From contig NZ_JHVJ01000005.1 of NCBI RefSeq assembly GCF_000620085.1, positions 248,001 to 312,000 of the forward strand: a DNA stretch of 64,000 bases, in the 5' to 3' direction. The notes beneath the pieces were generated by a model. The model saw only the letters and a list, made by a program, of their open reading frames with translations, was not told the origin of the DNA and ran no database searches. The stretch is from Marinobacterium jannaschii DSM 6295 (GTDB lineage: Bacteria; Pseudomonadota; Gammaproteobacteria; Pseudomonadales; Balneatricaceae). The translations under genes were made by a program, and so were the position numbers. Positions 1-7,979 of the stretch are shown one piece after another (the first letter of the stretch is position 1; the number at the start of each line of letters is the position of its first letter).

Positions 1-226
1 GATTCGGACGGTGGTTGTCCTTGTTTGGCCAACCTGGGAACGCGCCGCTCAGACCACCGGTCCACTCGGGGATAGTTCCATCGGCATTGCCAGCACGTTC
101 TGCGCCCAGAGGCGTCAGATCCGCTTGCAGACGCTTTACGTCATCTGGGCTGATTTCGGCAAAGGCACTACCCGCACTAAATGCCAACACAGCGACTGCT
201 GCACACAGAATAGATTTGTTAAACAT
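1..226 (-). CDS. DUF1329 family exported protein (3' part outside window)
   Basis: The minus strand encodes an ATG at 224-226 preceded by an AGAGGAGATA ribosome binding site. It is followed by a signal peptide (MFNKSILCAAVAVLAFSAGS, then AFA) and a mature start rich in Asp, Lys and Leu that reads on to 'PEWTGGL' and 'GWPNKDNH'. These features are typical of DUF1329 proteins, which have a LolA-like fold and normally exceed 400 residues. Only the first 75 codons are in the window. The gene starts 26 bases after the stop of the DUF1302 gene, the usual partner order for this family. The pair is thought to act at the outer membrane, but its substrate is unknown. Confidence 0.8.
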   Translation of the reverse strand, partial: MFNKSILCAAVAVLAFSAGSAFAEISPDDVKRLQADLTPLGAERAGNADGTIPEWTGGLSGAFPGWPNKDNHRPN

Positions 227-252
227 TTGCTATCTCCTCTCAGCAACGCGGC

Positions 253-1842
253 TCAGAATTTGTAGTTAACGGACAGGTTAAAGACGTCCTGAGTGTCATA
301 GTGGGAGTTGTCCTGCACTGTGAAGGAGTAACCTGCACTAGCTTCCCAATCGGTGCCGACATTTGCGGTCAAGGAAACTGAACCAAGCGTGCGGTCTTCT
401 GCGAAGTTACCCCAGAAATGAGAGTTACCTTGGAGGTCATGCTGCAGGAACAGGCTCAACGCCAGATCCGTACCGGGGTAGACGCCTTGCCAGGTACCGG
501 TCCACTCCGCGGCGACACCATAGGCAAGGTCATCCGGGTTCAGAGATTCTTTGGTAATGGAGCTTTGCGCAGCCAGGTTGGACAGATCGCCCTCAATGTA
601 ATCAGCACCGAACTGCACCAATACGGCCTGTGAATCGATACCAAAGGCCAGCGGCCCCCCCAGCCAAATGCCGTGCACCGTCGCACTGATAGTGTCGTGC
701 TCTTCAATACCCTCACCCGCCGCGTTGGTCACGCCTAAATTGGTAAACAGAGGGCGGTTTGGACGATAGGCGACCTCGCCATTGACCGACCAAGAGCCAA
801 GTGTGGTAGCAATACTGGCACCGATCATATCGAGATCTTCTGGCCAGATCTGGGAAGCCCCCAGGGCAGATGCACCGCCGGTCCATTTCACAAATGGGAA
901 GGTTTCATGATAGCGGGAGTAATAAAGTCCAACTTCGGTATCCTCTCCGACCATAGTGCGACCAGAAACACCCCACTGCCCCGAGTCACTTGCCTCAATA
1001 TCCGGATCACGTACCGGCACTCCCAGCACGGGATCGATCTCATCTCCACCTCGGAAAAACGCGTCATCACCGTAGAAGGTGCCACGCGGAGCCATTTCCG
1101 TGCGACGCCAATCGGTCTGGACGTAAGCTTCGATTGAGGATGCATCACCAACACCCATCTGAGCGTAGACACTCTCTACACCGATATAGGCTTCCTTCAA
1201 TTCGGAGCCCGGCGTCACCAGCTTGTTGATATTAAGGGGGACCTGAGTTGCCACGCCATCAAGGAAGAATAGCCCTTCCCCCCAATTGATCACCTGCTTA
1301 CCGACCCGAACTTCCAGCGGATTCTCACCCACATCAAAAGTGCCGTATGCATAGGCATCTAGAACATCGAAAACATTTCCGGAGTAGTCCCGAGCGCCGT
1401 CAGACCAGGAGGCTGTGTTGCCTGCCAGATCGATTGCATCACCGTCCATAATCTCTGTGTCGTACTGATAAGCGGCTGCTCCGACAAAACCATAGTTACG
1501 CCAATCCAGGTTCAGCTCTGCCGTTGCTTTGAATACGTTTGAGATAAGATCACCCGCATCGGGCACGCGAGCATCTGAAAGGTAGTTTGGCGTGGTGTAG
1601 GAGCCAGCCAGATTGTTTGCGGGATTGATCGCCGCACTGTCGGCATCCTGGGCTCGGATCGACGCAGCATAGCCCAACGTCATATCCAGGTTTCCTGACA
1701 ACTCGCTATCATCACCAAAATCCAGCTCTATAGCATGCACATTGAGTGCTATCGCCAGCGGTAATGCGGCTGCCGCAAACATTGGCAGCCGCGGCGTAAT
1801 AGAGCGCCACCTATTTTTCGATTTAGTCTTTTTATTTTTCAT
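253..1842 (-). CDS. DUF1302 family outer-membrane protein
   Basis: This 529-residue protein has a lysine-rich N-terminus, a hydrophobic signal segment ending near 'NVHA', and then alternating aromatic/polar segments ending in 'NLSVNYKF'. A terminal aromatic residue is typical of beta-barrel outer-membrane proteins. The sequence pattern ('GNLDMTLGYAASIRAQ', 'GKQVINWGEGLFF') is that of DUF1302. I chose the ATG at 1842 over the in-frame GTG at 1851 because a GGTGA motif lies 5 bases upstream of the ATG. It sits head to tail with the DUF1329 gene and is divergent from the decarboxylase at 2537. A weak copy of the island's dyad lies 136 bases upstream. A role in uptake or export of a hydrophobic or organic compound is family lore, not shown here. 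Confidence 0.85.
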   Translation of the reverse strand: MKNKKTKSKNRWRSITPRLPMFAAAALPLAIALNVHAIELDFGDDSELSGNLDMTLGYAASIRAQDADSAAINPANNLAGSYTTPNYLSDARVPDAGDLISNVFKATAELNLDWRNYGFVGAAAYQYDTEIMDGDAIDLAGNTASWSDGARDYSGNVFDVLDAYAYGTFDVGENPLEVRVGKQVINWGEGLFFLDGVATQVPLNINKLVTPGSELKEAYIGVESVYAQMGVGDASSIEAYVQTDWRRTEMAPRGTFYGDDAFFRGGDEIDPVLGVPVRDPDIEASDSGQWGVSGRTMVGEDTEVGLYYSRYHETFPFVKWTGGASALGASQIWPEDLDMIGASIATTLGSWSVNGEVAYRPNRPLFTNLGVTNAAGEGIEEHDTISATVHGIWLGGPLAFGIDSQAVLVQFGADYIEGDLSNLAAQSSITKESLNPDDLAYGVAAEWTGTWQGVYPGTDLALSLFLQHDLQGNSHFWGNFAEDRTLGSVSLTANVGTDWEASAGYSFTVQDNSHYDTQDVFNLSVNYKF

Positions 1843-1977
1843 CGATTTCACCGTGCTACATATCTAAATTCAAACATTGGATTGAAGTAAGCATTACCAA
1901 CAACCGCAACATAGCGCCACGAACACTATCTACATCGCGATACATTTATATTTCTACGCCATACCATGCGCCTCTTG

Positions 1978-1997
1978 AATACCCACAAAGAGTTAAC
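1978..1997. promoter_or_regulatory. Putative regulator site, island dyad (weak copy)
   Basis: The sequence is AATACCCACAAAGAGTTAAC. It differs at only two positions from the copy at 12036 (AATACCCACAACGGGTTAA) over their shared length. The right half-site is degraded (GAGT instead of GGGT). It lies 136 bases upstream of the DUF1302 start. Confidence 0.4.
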
Positions 1998-2211
1998 GCC
2001 ACGCTCTATAGAAAAAATCGTCTAACTCCCACAGGCAGACCCAACGCTTAAAATTTTGCACCAAAAAGAAAGAACGTAAATTGTCGTTATAAGACGCACG
2101 AAATTGGAAACCCAACTATCTGTAATTATTGCACTTTGATATGCGCCACCGATGATCAGCCTAATATAATAGGCTACTAGAAAGTACAACATCACAGGGA
2201 TAACAGGCCTC

Positions 2212-2230
2212 TTAACCCGTTATGGGTATT
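2212..2230. promoter_or_regulatory. Putative regulator site, island dyad
   Basis: The sequence is TTAACCCGTTATGGGTATT, with ACCC and GGGT arms separated by 5 bases. On the opposite strand the copy at 12036 reads TTAACCCGTTGTGGGTATT, a single difference over 19 bases. It lies about 307 bases upstream of the decarboxylase start and 370 bases from the DUF1302 start. Confidence 0.55.
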
Positions 2231-2536
2231 CACGAATAGCAACTAATCAGCTAGAACTGTTACCTTTGAAGTCGATGAACATTTCCATGGGGAACAAAAT
2301 GCTCAGTGTATAAATCAGATAACAGCCCATGAGTAAAACACTCATTCTTGGATTGATTTTTATTTATACTCATAGTCAAAATCGTTATATTTTTGTACAG
2401 CCAGCCTATGCCTACAAACTCTCTTTTATTTCAATTTATTTTCAACCTTGAGGACCTGGATTAATTACACAAAATAAAGTTCTAATTAACTAATCGCTCA
2501 AGAAAACAAATACAACCAATATACAAGAGCATCTAT

Positions 2537-3916
2537 ATGACTGACTTAAAAGATAATCCGGGCACTCCGTTGACTATAGAATTTGGCCAGCTTTATTGCG
2601 AAGGCTGCAACACCACCGAGTTGGCAAATAGATTCGGCACTCCGCTATTCGTTCTTTCTGAACAACATCTGCGTAACAATCTGCGCGAGTATCAGCGAAC
2701 TTTTGAAGCGCACTGGCCGGAAGGAAAGGTCCGCATCATGCCCGCTATCAAAGCCAATCCAACGGTCGCAGTACGCAAAATACTGACGGAGGAAGGTGCC
2801 GGTTGCGATGTATTTGGTCCCGGAGAACTTGAATGTGCGCTACGTGGCGGCGTGCCACCGGAAATGATCTCGGTGAACGGCTCGATTAAAGACCGGGATA
2901 TCATTCGAAAGGCGGCCTCATTGGGTGCCCGTATCGTGCTGGACAGCCCCAAGGAGCTGGAGATCTGCAATGAAGTGGGCGAAGAGTTGAATAAGACCGT
3001 TCGCGTCATGCTGCGCCTTAAGCCTTACCTGCATCACCTGGAAGAAAAATCGGATTTTCTACCCCAACAGGAGATACGGGAACTGACCCAGACCATCAAA
3101 TACGGCATTCCCACTTCCGAACTGCTGCCGATGGGACCGCGCGCCATCGAATTGCCATACGTAGAGCCGGTGGGCGTGCATATCCATATGGGACGCCACA
3201 GTAAAAAGCTCGAAGTCTGGGCACAGCTGGTCGAAAGCTATGTACAGCTGATAAAGAAACTCAGCGAGCTAATGGGTGGCTGGATACCACAAGAGGTAGA
3301 CTTCGGCGGCGGTTTCGCAGCACCACAGGATCAGGAAACCCGGGTCGCCGTTACTGACTACCCCACCCCGTCGCTGGAGGATTACGCCCGTACTGTCACC
3401 ACAAGCTTTCGCACTGCGATGCAGCAGAACGGCCTTGTGACTGACGGCATTACCATTGAAGTGGAACCCGGCCGGGGCCTGCACAACGAAACCATGCTTC
3501 ACCTGACACGGGTACATAACATCAAACAGGAAACCACTCATATCCAGCACCGCTGGGCGGAAGTAGACACTTCCGAAGTGTTTCTCGGCATCACGGGTGT
3601 TAACCCATCCCCCCCATTTGACTACGTTGTCGCAAACAAAGCAGAGCAACCTCACAACTGCCAGTTTGATATTGTGGGTATAACGTGCAATGCCGAATGG
3701 CTCTACCAGCAGGTACCGGTGCCGGAGCTGGAAGAAGGCGACATCATCGCCATGCTAAATACCGGCGCCTACATCGAACCGATGGCAGCCAACTTCAACG
3801 CTCTGCCTCGCCCGGGCATGGTGCTGGTGAATGGCGATCAGGCCGACCTGATAAAACGTCATGAGACACTGGATGACGTCTTCGTCCGCCATTTAGTACC
3901 TGAGCGACTGAAATAG
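2537..3916 (+). CDS. PLP-dependent fold III decarboxylase (diaminopimelate/ornithine decarboxylase family)
   Basis: The 459-residue protein has the hallmarks of alanine-racemase-fold decarboxylases. These are a PLP lysine in 'PAIKANP' (K72), the 'GCDVFGPGELE' and 'VNGSIKD' segments, a glycine-rich 'DFGGGF' phosphate loop, an 'EPGRG' motif, a candidate catalytic Cys in 'ITCNAEW' (C384) and 'NTGAY' near the C-terminus. It is longer than typical LysA (about 415-420), with an extra segment around residues 165-205 ('EEKSDFLPQQEIREL'). It stands alone rather than beside dapF or lysine genes and lies inside the catabolic island. I therefore expect a degradative decarboxylase acting on an amino acid or a modified amino acid. 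The substrate is unknown. Confidence 0.85.
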   Translation: MTDLKDNPGTPLTIEFGQLYCEGCNTTELANRFGTPLFVLSEQHLRNNLREYQRTFEAHWPEGKVRIMPAIKANPTVAVRKILTEEGAGCDVFGPGELECALRGGVPPEMISVNGSIKDRDIIRKAASLGARIVLDSPKELEICNEVGEELNKTVRVMLRLKPYLHHLEEKSDFLPQQEIRELTQTIKYGIPTSELLPMGPRAIELPYVEPVGVHIHMGRHSKKLEVWAQLVESYVQLIKKLSELMGGWIPQEVDFGGGFAAPQDQETRVAVTDYPTPSLEDYARTVTTSFRTAMQQNGLVTDGITIEVEPGRGLHNETMLHLTRVHNIKQETTHIQHRWAEVDTSEVFLGITGVNPSPPFDYVVANKAEQPHNCQFDIVGITCNAEWLYQQVPVPELEEGDIIAMLNTGAYIEPMAANFNALPRPGMVLVNGDQADLIKRHETLDDVFVRHLVPERLK

Positions 3917-3934
3917 GCAAAAACTAAAATCATC

Positions 3935-3958
3935 ACGCCAGTTCACTATAACTGGCGT
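3935..3958. terminator. Bidirectional terminator hairpin
   Basis: A perfect 9-bp inverted repeat (ACGCCAGTT / AACTGGCGT) with a 6-base loop lies between the converging decarboxylase and ChaC-like genes. The minus-strand side is followed by a T-rich run. Confidence 0.7.
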
Positions 3959-3969
3959 AAGTTGGTGGT

Positions 3970-4536
3970 TTATATCGATTCACTCTTGAGCAGCTTTTCC
4001 AGCCGAAATACGTGCTCATCATGATCTCCCAGGGTACGCAGCGCTTCTGCCAGTTTCAGCAGATATTCTGCATTAGGGCCACTAGGGCCAGATGCCATCG
4101 CTATCTGCCTGGCAATCAACTCATCCTTATCCGGGCCCAGATAAGCAGCGTTATCTTCGGATGCAACATAAACCAGTCCATCTTCCTGGCGTCCATCATC
4201 AAAGGTCATCGGCGTAAAAAAGCGCAGATATCCGTTCTTTTCCCGCACATCCAGATGATCAAACACTGCGGTGGATACCCGATATGCGATCCCTTTGCAG
4301 TGGCTGCCTTTACACTCGACCAGTGTCACCACCCGCCCTGGCATCTCATAAGTTCCTCGATGGTCATGAGACCCTTGCCAGAAGCGTCGTTCCCAGTCTT
4401 GAATGCTGGCGGGACGCGATTCCAGATACTCAAAGTCCACTTTAAAAATCAGTGAACCATAGCCAAAAAGCCAAACCGTATCTAAATGATCCAACGGTTG
4501 GCGCTGGCGATTGAGTTCAACTGTATTAAACGACAT
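3970..4536 (-). CDS. ChaC-like gamma-glutamylcyclotransferase
   Basis: The 188-residue protein carries the 'FGYGSLI' substrate-binding motif near residue 25. It also has the ChaC signature run 'RRFWQGSHDHRGT' / 'PGRVVTL', and 'REKNGYL', which supplies the conserved glutamate. ChaC proteins cleave gamma-glutamyl bonds to release 5-oxoproline, classically from glutathione. The gene converges on the decarboxylase and shares a terminator hairpin with it. Its promoter would be in 4537-4964, back to back with the aldehyde dehydrogenase. In this setting it may process a gamma-glutamylated intermediate rather than act in glutathione turnover; that is inference. Confidence 0.85.
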   Translation of the reverse strand: MSFNTVELNRQRQPLDHLDTVWLFGYGSLIFKVDFEYLESRPASIQDWERRFWQGSHDHRGTYEMPGRVVTLVECKGSHCKGIAYRVSTAVFDHLDVREKNGYLRFFTPMTFDDGRQEDGLVYVASEDNAAYLGPDKDELIARQIAMASGPSGPNAEYLLKLAEALRTLGDHDEHVFRLEKLLKSESI

Positions 4537-4964
4537 AACAAAGCATTCTTTATTTGTTCGACATTAATTTTATGACAGCCAGACCATTCTTATCGGCGCC
4601 AGATTATTGAGGGCGCTACGCTACCACAAATCGCATCCCGATACTGAGGACTGTCATCGCCAAAATCGATAGCCTCACACGTCTTCGCTGAAATGCGCAA
4701 TTTTTCGCTCTGACACCAGCCTTTGGTGCGCTAAGCCATCGCATCTACCCGCACCCGGATTGATCCAATCCTTATCCGATAAAATCAGCCACGGCATCCC
4801 GTACCCTGTTGGTGGTAACTCATTCCTCAGATGCCCGTGCTTAAATAGATCAACGTCTGAATTCGCATTGGTTAGGTAGTTATCTCCCGATCAATCCATA
4901 TAAATCAATGCACTAGATACGTACCCATTCAACTTATTCGACCACAATAAAAAGGTAGAGAATT
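4537..4964. other. Divergent intergenic region
   Basis: About 430 bases lie between the ChaC-like gene and the aldehyde dehydrogenase, with no credible ORF. The region holds one variant dyad (4801-4819) and a lone half-site, GTACCCATTC, at 4921-4930 close to the aldehyde dehydrogenase start. Confidence 0.55.
4801..4819. promoter_or_regulatory. Putative regulator site, 6-base-spacer variant
   Basis: GTACCCTGTTGGTGGTAAC has ACCC and TGGT arms separated by 6 bases, the same spacing as the copy at 24606. It lies 146 bases upstream of the aldehyde dehydrogenase ATG. Confidence 0.4.
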
Positions 4965-6467
4965 ATGGATGCGAATGTTCGCGCGCTGATCAATCAGTAC
5001 GGTGTAACAACCGATACCCTTCGCTTTCTTGATCAACCGAAACGGATGTTCATCGATGGCGAGTTCATCGAGGGTAACCACCAAATGGCTCGGGTCGAAG
5101 ACCCCTCCACCGGCGGTCAGCTAACAGAGATTCCATTGGCCACCACAGAGGATGTCGATTCTGCTGTTGCTGCCGCAAAATACGCCATGAAAAAAGGCGA
5201 ATGGTCGCAGAAGACACCGCGTGAACGTGAACAGATTCTGCGCCGTATTGCCGAACTGATCCGCGAGAATGCCCAGACCCTGGCTGAGATTGAGTGTCTG
5301 GACAGCGGTAAGGCGATCACCGGCTGTAAAGCGGTTGATATTAATGTCGGTGCTAACACCTTTGAGTATTTTGCCGGCTGGGCAACTAAGATCCAGGGCG
5401 CCACCCGCGATAACTCCTTCCCGGTCCAGTGCATGACCTACACCCGTAAAGAACCGGTCGGCGTAGTCGGCGCCATCGTACCTTGGAACTGGCCGTTTGC
5501 GATGGCGGTATGGAAGCTGGCTGCACCACTGGCTGTGGGCTGTTCCGTCGTACTGAAACCGGCCGAGATGACCTCACTGTCGATGCTGTACCTGATGGAA
5601 TTGTGTGTAAAAGCGGGCCTGCCACGCGGCGCAATCAACATCATCACCGGCAAAGGCTCCGTGGTGGGTAACTACATCGTGGGTCACCCGGATGTGGCGA
5701 AAGTCTCCTTCACCGGTTCAACACCGGTCGGCAAAATGGTCGGTGCCGCAGCCATCGATAACATCGCCCATATGACACTGGAATTGGGTGGCAAGTCACC
5801 GATGGTGGCGTTTGAAGATGCGGATATCGACGCTGTCGCGCGCGCAACCCTCAACAGCGTCTACTTCAACGCCGGTCAGGTCTGCTCGGCGGGTTCCCGC
5901 CTCTACGTGCACCGCTCCCGCTACGAAGAGGCGGTAGAGAAGGTCAAAGCGATCGCCGAGAGCATCAAACTGGCGCCATCTCTGGACCCAACTGGTGTGA
6001 TGGGCCCGGTTATCTCCGCCGGCCAGCGTAACAGCATCCTGGGTTATATTGATAAAGGTAAGGCCGAAGGTGCCACACTGGTCACCGGTGGCCAGTCGCT
6101 TGACGGTCCGGGCCACTTTATCCAGCCAACCCTGTTTGCGGATTGCCGCAACGACATGACCATCGTCCAGGAGGAGATCTTTGGCCCGGTACTGGCAATG
6201 TCTGTGTTCGATGACGAAGAGGAAGCGATGACACTGGCCAACGACAGTATCTTCGGTCTGGCGGCAAGTATCTGGACCCAGGATCTATCCCGCGCCCACC
6301 GCCTGATCCCACAGATGGATGCAGGCAGTGTCTGGGTCAATATCCATGATCCGGGTGATCCGTCTATGCCGTTTGGTGGCTTTAAACAGTCCGGTATCGG
6401 TAAGGATCTGGGACCGGAACAGCTTGAGCACTTCCTGGAGACCAAAGGTGTCTGGATCAAGGTCTGA
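4965..6467 (+). CDS. NAD(P)-dependent aldehyde dehydrogenase
   Basis: The 500-residue protein is a full-length ALDH-superfamily enzyme. It has 'PWNWPFAMAVWKLAPAL'-type cofactor segments, 'FTGSTPVGK' in the Rossmann region, the general base in 'LELGGKSP' (E273) and the nucleophile in 'NAGQVCSAGSR' (C307). The C-terminal 'PFGGFKQSGIGKDLG' is also typical. It is closest in style to phenylacetaldehyde and betaine-aldehyde dehydrogenases. It is followed 17 bases later by the AroM-like gene and a strong hairpin, so the two form an operon. It probably oxidises the aldehyde produced by decarboxylation or transamination in the island; the substrate is not readable from sequence. Confidence 0.92.
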   Translation: MDANVRALINQYGVTTDTLRFLDQPKRMFIDGEFIEGNHQMARVEDPSTGGQLTEIPLATTEDVDSAVAAAKYAMKKGEWSQKTPREREQILRRIAELIRENAQTLAEIECLDSGKAITGCKAVDINVGANTFEYFAGWATKIQGATRDNSFPVQCMTYTRKEPVGVVGAIVPWNWPFAMAVWKLAAPLAVGCSVVLKPAEMTSLSMLYLMELCVKAGLPRGAINIITGKGSVVGNYIVGHPDVAKVSFTGSTPVGKMVGAAAIDNIAHMTLELGGKSPMVAFEDADIDAVARATLNSVYFNAGQVCSAGSRLYVHRSRYEEAVEKVKAIAESIKLAPSLDPTGVMGPVISAGQRNSILGYIDKGKAEGATLVTGGQSLDGPGHFIQPTLFADCRNDMTIVQEEIFGPVLAMSVFDDEEEAMTLANDSIFGLAASIWTQDLSRAHRLIPQMDAGSVWVNIHDPGDPSMPFGGFKQSGIGKDLGPEQLEHFLETKGVWIKV

Positions 6468-6484
6468 CTGGCGAGGTAATAACG

Positions 6485-7171
6485 ATGGCTAAGAAGAAAA
6501 CCGTTGAGGTCGTACTCTACTCCCAGTTCTCAGAAGAACTTGCAGCGTTTGTAGGTGAGCATCTGGAAACTTCTGCTGACATTCATATCTCCGGCGCACT
6601 GGATGGTCTCGATGACGACCAGCTGCGCACCATGGCAGCCGATCCTATCGCAAAAGGTGTACCGGTAGAACTGAGTGACGGCAACTGGCTGTACATCGAC
6701 CATGACCAGATCGACCAGCGTGCAAACAGCATCATCAAAGGGATGCTGAACGAAGGCGCCGATACTGTGATGATGTGCTGCACCCTGCCATGGCATTCAC
6801 TCGAATCCTTGCCGGGTGTCATCTGCCCGAGCCGGGTGTTGGAAGCCAACGCTATCGCACTGCTGCCCAAAGGCGGCTGTATCGGCGTCATCCAGCCGGA
6901 TGCACTGACAAAAGACGAAGAGATCAAACACTGGACGGCACTGGATGTGCCTGTGGCCCGAGCAACGATCTCGCCCCACGAAAACAGCCTGGATGAGCTG
7001 GCCGCCGCCACGCGGGATCTGGTATCCCAGGGGGCTGATCTGATCGTGCTCGACTGCCTGGCCTTTACCCGTGAACACTGGCAATGCGTGCGCAACGCCA
7101 CCCAAAAGCCAGTACTGCTGCCGATGTCCATCATGAGCAAGGTTTTGGATGAGGCCTACGGGCCCTTCTAA
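6485..7171 (+). CDS. AroM-like protein (Asp/Glu racemase superfamily)
   Basis: The 228-residue product matches the AroM pattern, most clearly in the last third ('LVSQGADLIVLDCLAFTREH' followed by 'PVLLPMSIMSKVL'). Two cysteine sites, C98/C99 in 'VMMCCTLPW' and C191 in 'VLDCLAF', fall where Asp/Glu racemase-fold enzymes place their paired catalytic thiols. AroM has no established function in E. coli. Co-transcription with an aldehyde dehydrogenase here hints at a racemase, isomerase or lyase step in the same pathway. The start has a GAGG site at a good distance. Confidence 0.75.
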   Translation: MAKKKTVEVVLYSQFSEELAAFVGEHLETSADIHISGALDGLDDDQLRTMAADPIAKGVPVELSDGNWLYIDHDQIDQRANSIIKGMLNEGADTVMMCCTLPWHSLESLPGVICPSRVLEANAIALLPKGGCIGVIQPDALTKDEEIKHWTALDVPVARATISPHENSLDELAAATRDLVSQGADLIVLDCLAFTREHWQCVRNATQKPVLLPMSIMSKVLDEAYGPF

Positions 7172-7192
7172 GAAGCACCTGCTACTGCGCAA

Positions 7193-7216
7193 ACTGGCCT
7201 GAACCCTCAGGCCAGT
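7193..7216 (+). terminator. Terminator hairpin after the aldehyde dehydrogenase/AroM operon
   Basis: A perfect 10-bp inverted repeat (ACTGGCCTGA / TCAGGCCAGT) with the loop ACCC lies 21 bases after the AroM-like stop. It is followed by a pyrimidine-rich stretch. Confidence 0.65.
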
Positions 7217-7458
7217 ACTTCACCTTCCTGTGTCACAATGCCTTACACGTTACCGTAATGTGCATTCCCGATGCATAACGCCAGACGGATTTAGCCAGAG
7301 TGACCTACCTACCCGGTGCCAGGCACACACGGCGCTGACCAGTGTTTTCTGGCCCGCTACGAAACAGGGCTTTGCACTTCGCGCTTTTGCTATCCAGATT
7401 ATCCAGACGCATCACGCCCACCCAGCCTATTGTTGCGGGTGCTACCTTGATACGCAGA

Positions 7459-7584
7459 TCACTCAGACACTCGCTTGAAGAACGCCCCTACAACCAGCGC
7501 AGAGGAACCATGTCCAGCCTGCGCCCTTACTGAAACAGCCAGAAGCAGACACAATAAGGTAATCATGAAATTTGAAGGTTTCAT
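7459..7584 (-). CDS. Possible 41-residue exported peptide
   Basis: This minus-strand ORF starts at 7584 with a very good ribosome binding site, GGAGGTG, 4 bases upstream. It encodes a signal-peptide-like N-terminus (MKPSNFMITLLCLLLAVSVR, then AQA) and a short tail ending 'AFFKRVSE'. An overlapping open frame continues downstream on the same strand after a frame change, so this may be the start of a decayed gene. I do not recognise the family. The strong start site is the main support. Confidence 0.35.
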   Translation of the reverse strand: MKPSNFMITLLCLLLAVSVRAQAGHGSSALVVGAFFKRVSE

Positions 7585-7979
7585 AACTCACCTCCGCTCA
7601 GATGCCCGAAGATTAACCCTTCCCCCGAATTACCACATTGGATTGCAAGCAACACGATTCGTTACAGAAGAATACAAAGAGGACAGCAAATAGCGCAGCC
7701 TTCTTTTCGATTGAAGTCTGCTTCGCCTGCCCCCCGACTCTCTTATCTATCGCCAAGTACCTCGATTTTTTTCGATAAACGCCTACAAAGGCTGTCACTC
7801 GGCCCCTTCTCTGAGCCGGGTCCTATTTTCCTTACTTCAAATAGGCGGAAGACAAAAGCGACGCGTCTTTTGGTACTAGGATCAAGACATCATATTTACA
7901 TACGCGCATACATGCATATATAGTAACGCAACGCTAGCGTTCACTAGCCTTCCTAGCCATTCACAGAGAGACCTAAAGC
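7585..7979. other. Upstream region of the ArsP-like permease
   Basis: No convincing gene is visible. The last 60 bases before the permease include a perfect 12-bp palindrome, AACGCTAGCGTT, at 7930-7941. That could be an operator, for instance for the ArsR-type repressor encoded 1.6 kb downstream; this is inference. Confidence 0.4.
7930..7941. promoter_or_regulatory. Palindrome before the permease, candidate operator
   Basis: AACGCTAGCGTT is a perfect 12-bp palindrome 38 bases upstream of the permease ATG, within a probable promoter or leader. Confidence 0.3.

Larger units (their letters stand above)
1843..2536. other. Divergent AT-rich intergenic region
   Basis: This gap of almost 700 bases separates the DUF1302 gene from the divergent decarboxylase. 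I see no plausible coding sequence in it. It carries two copies of the island dyad (1978-1997 and 2212-2230) and long AT-rich stretches next to the decarboxylase start, so it is probably a two-way control region. No sigma-54 type GG/GC element was recognised. Confidence 0.6.

Noticed and set aside
7230-7478. 82-residue plus-strand ORF
   Set aside because: It has no ribosome binding site and no recognisable domain, and the opposite strand has a better-supported start at 7584.
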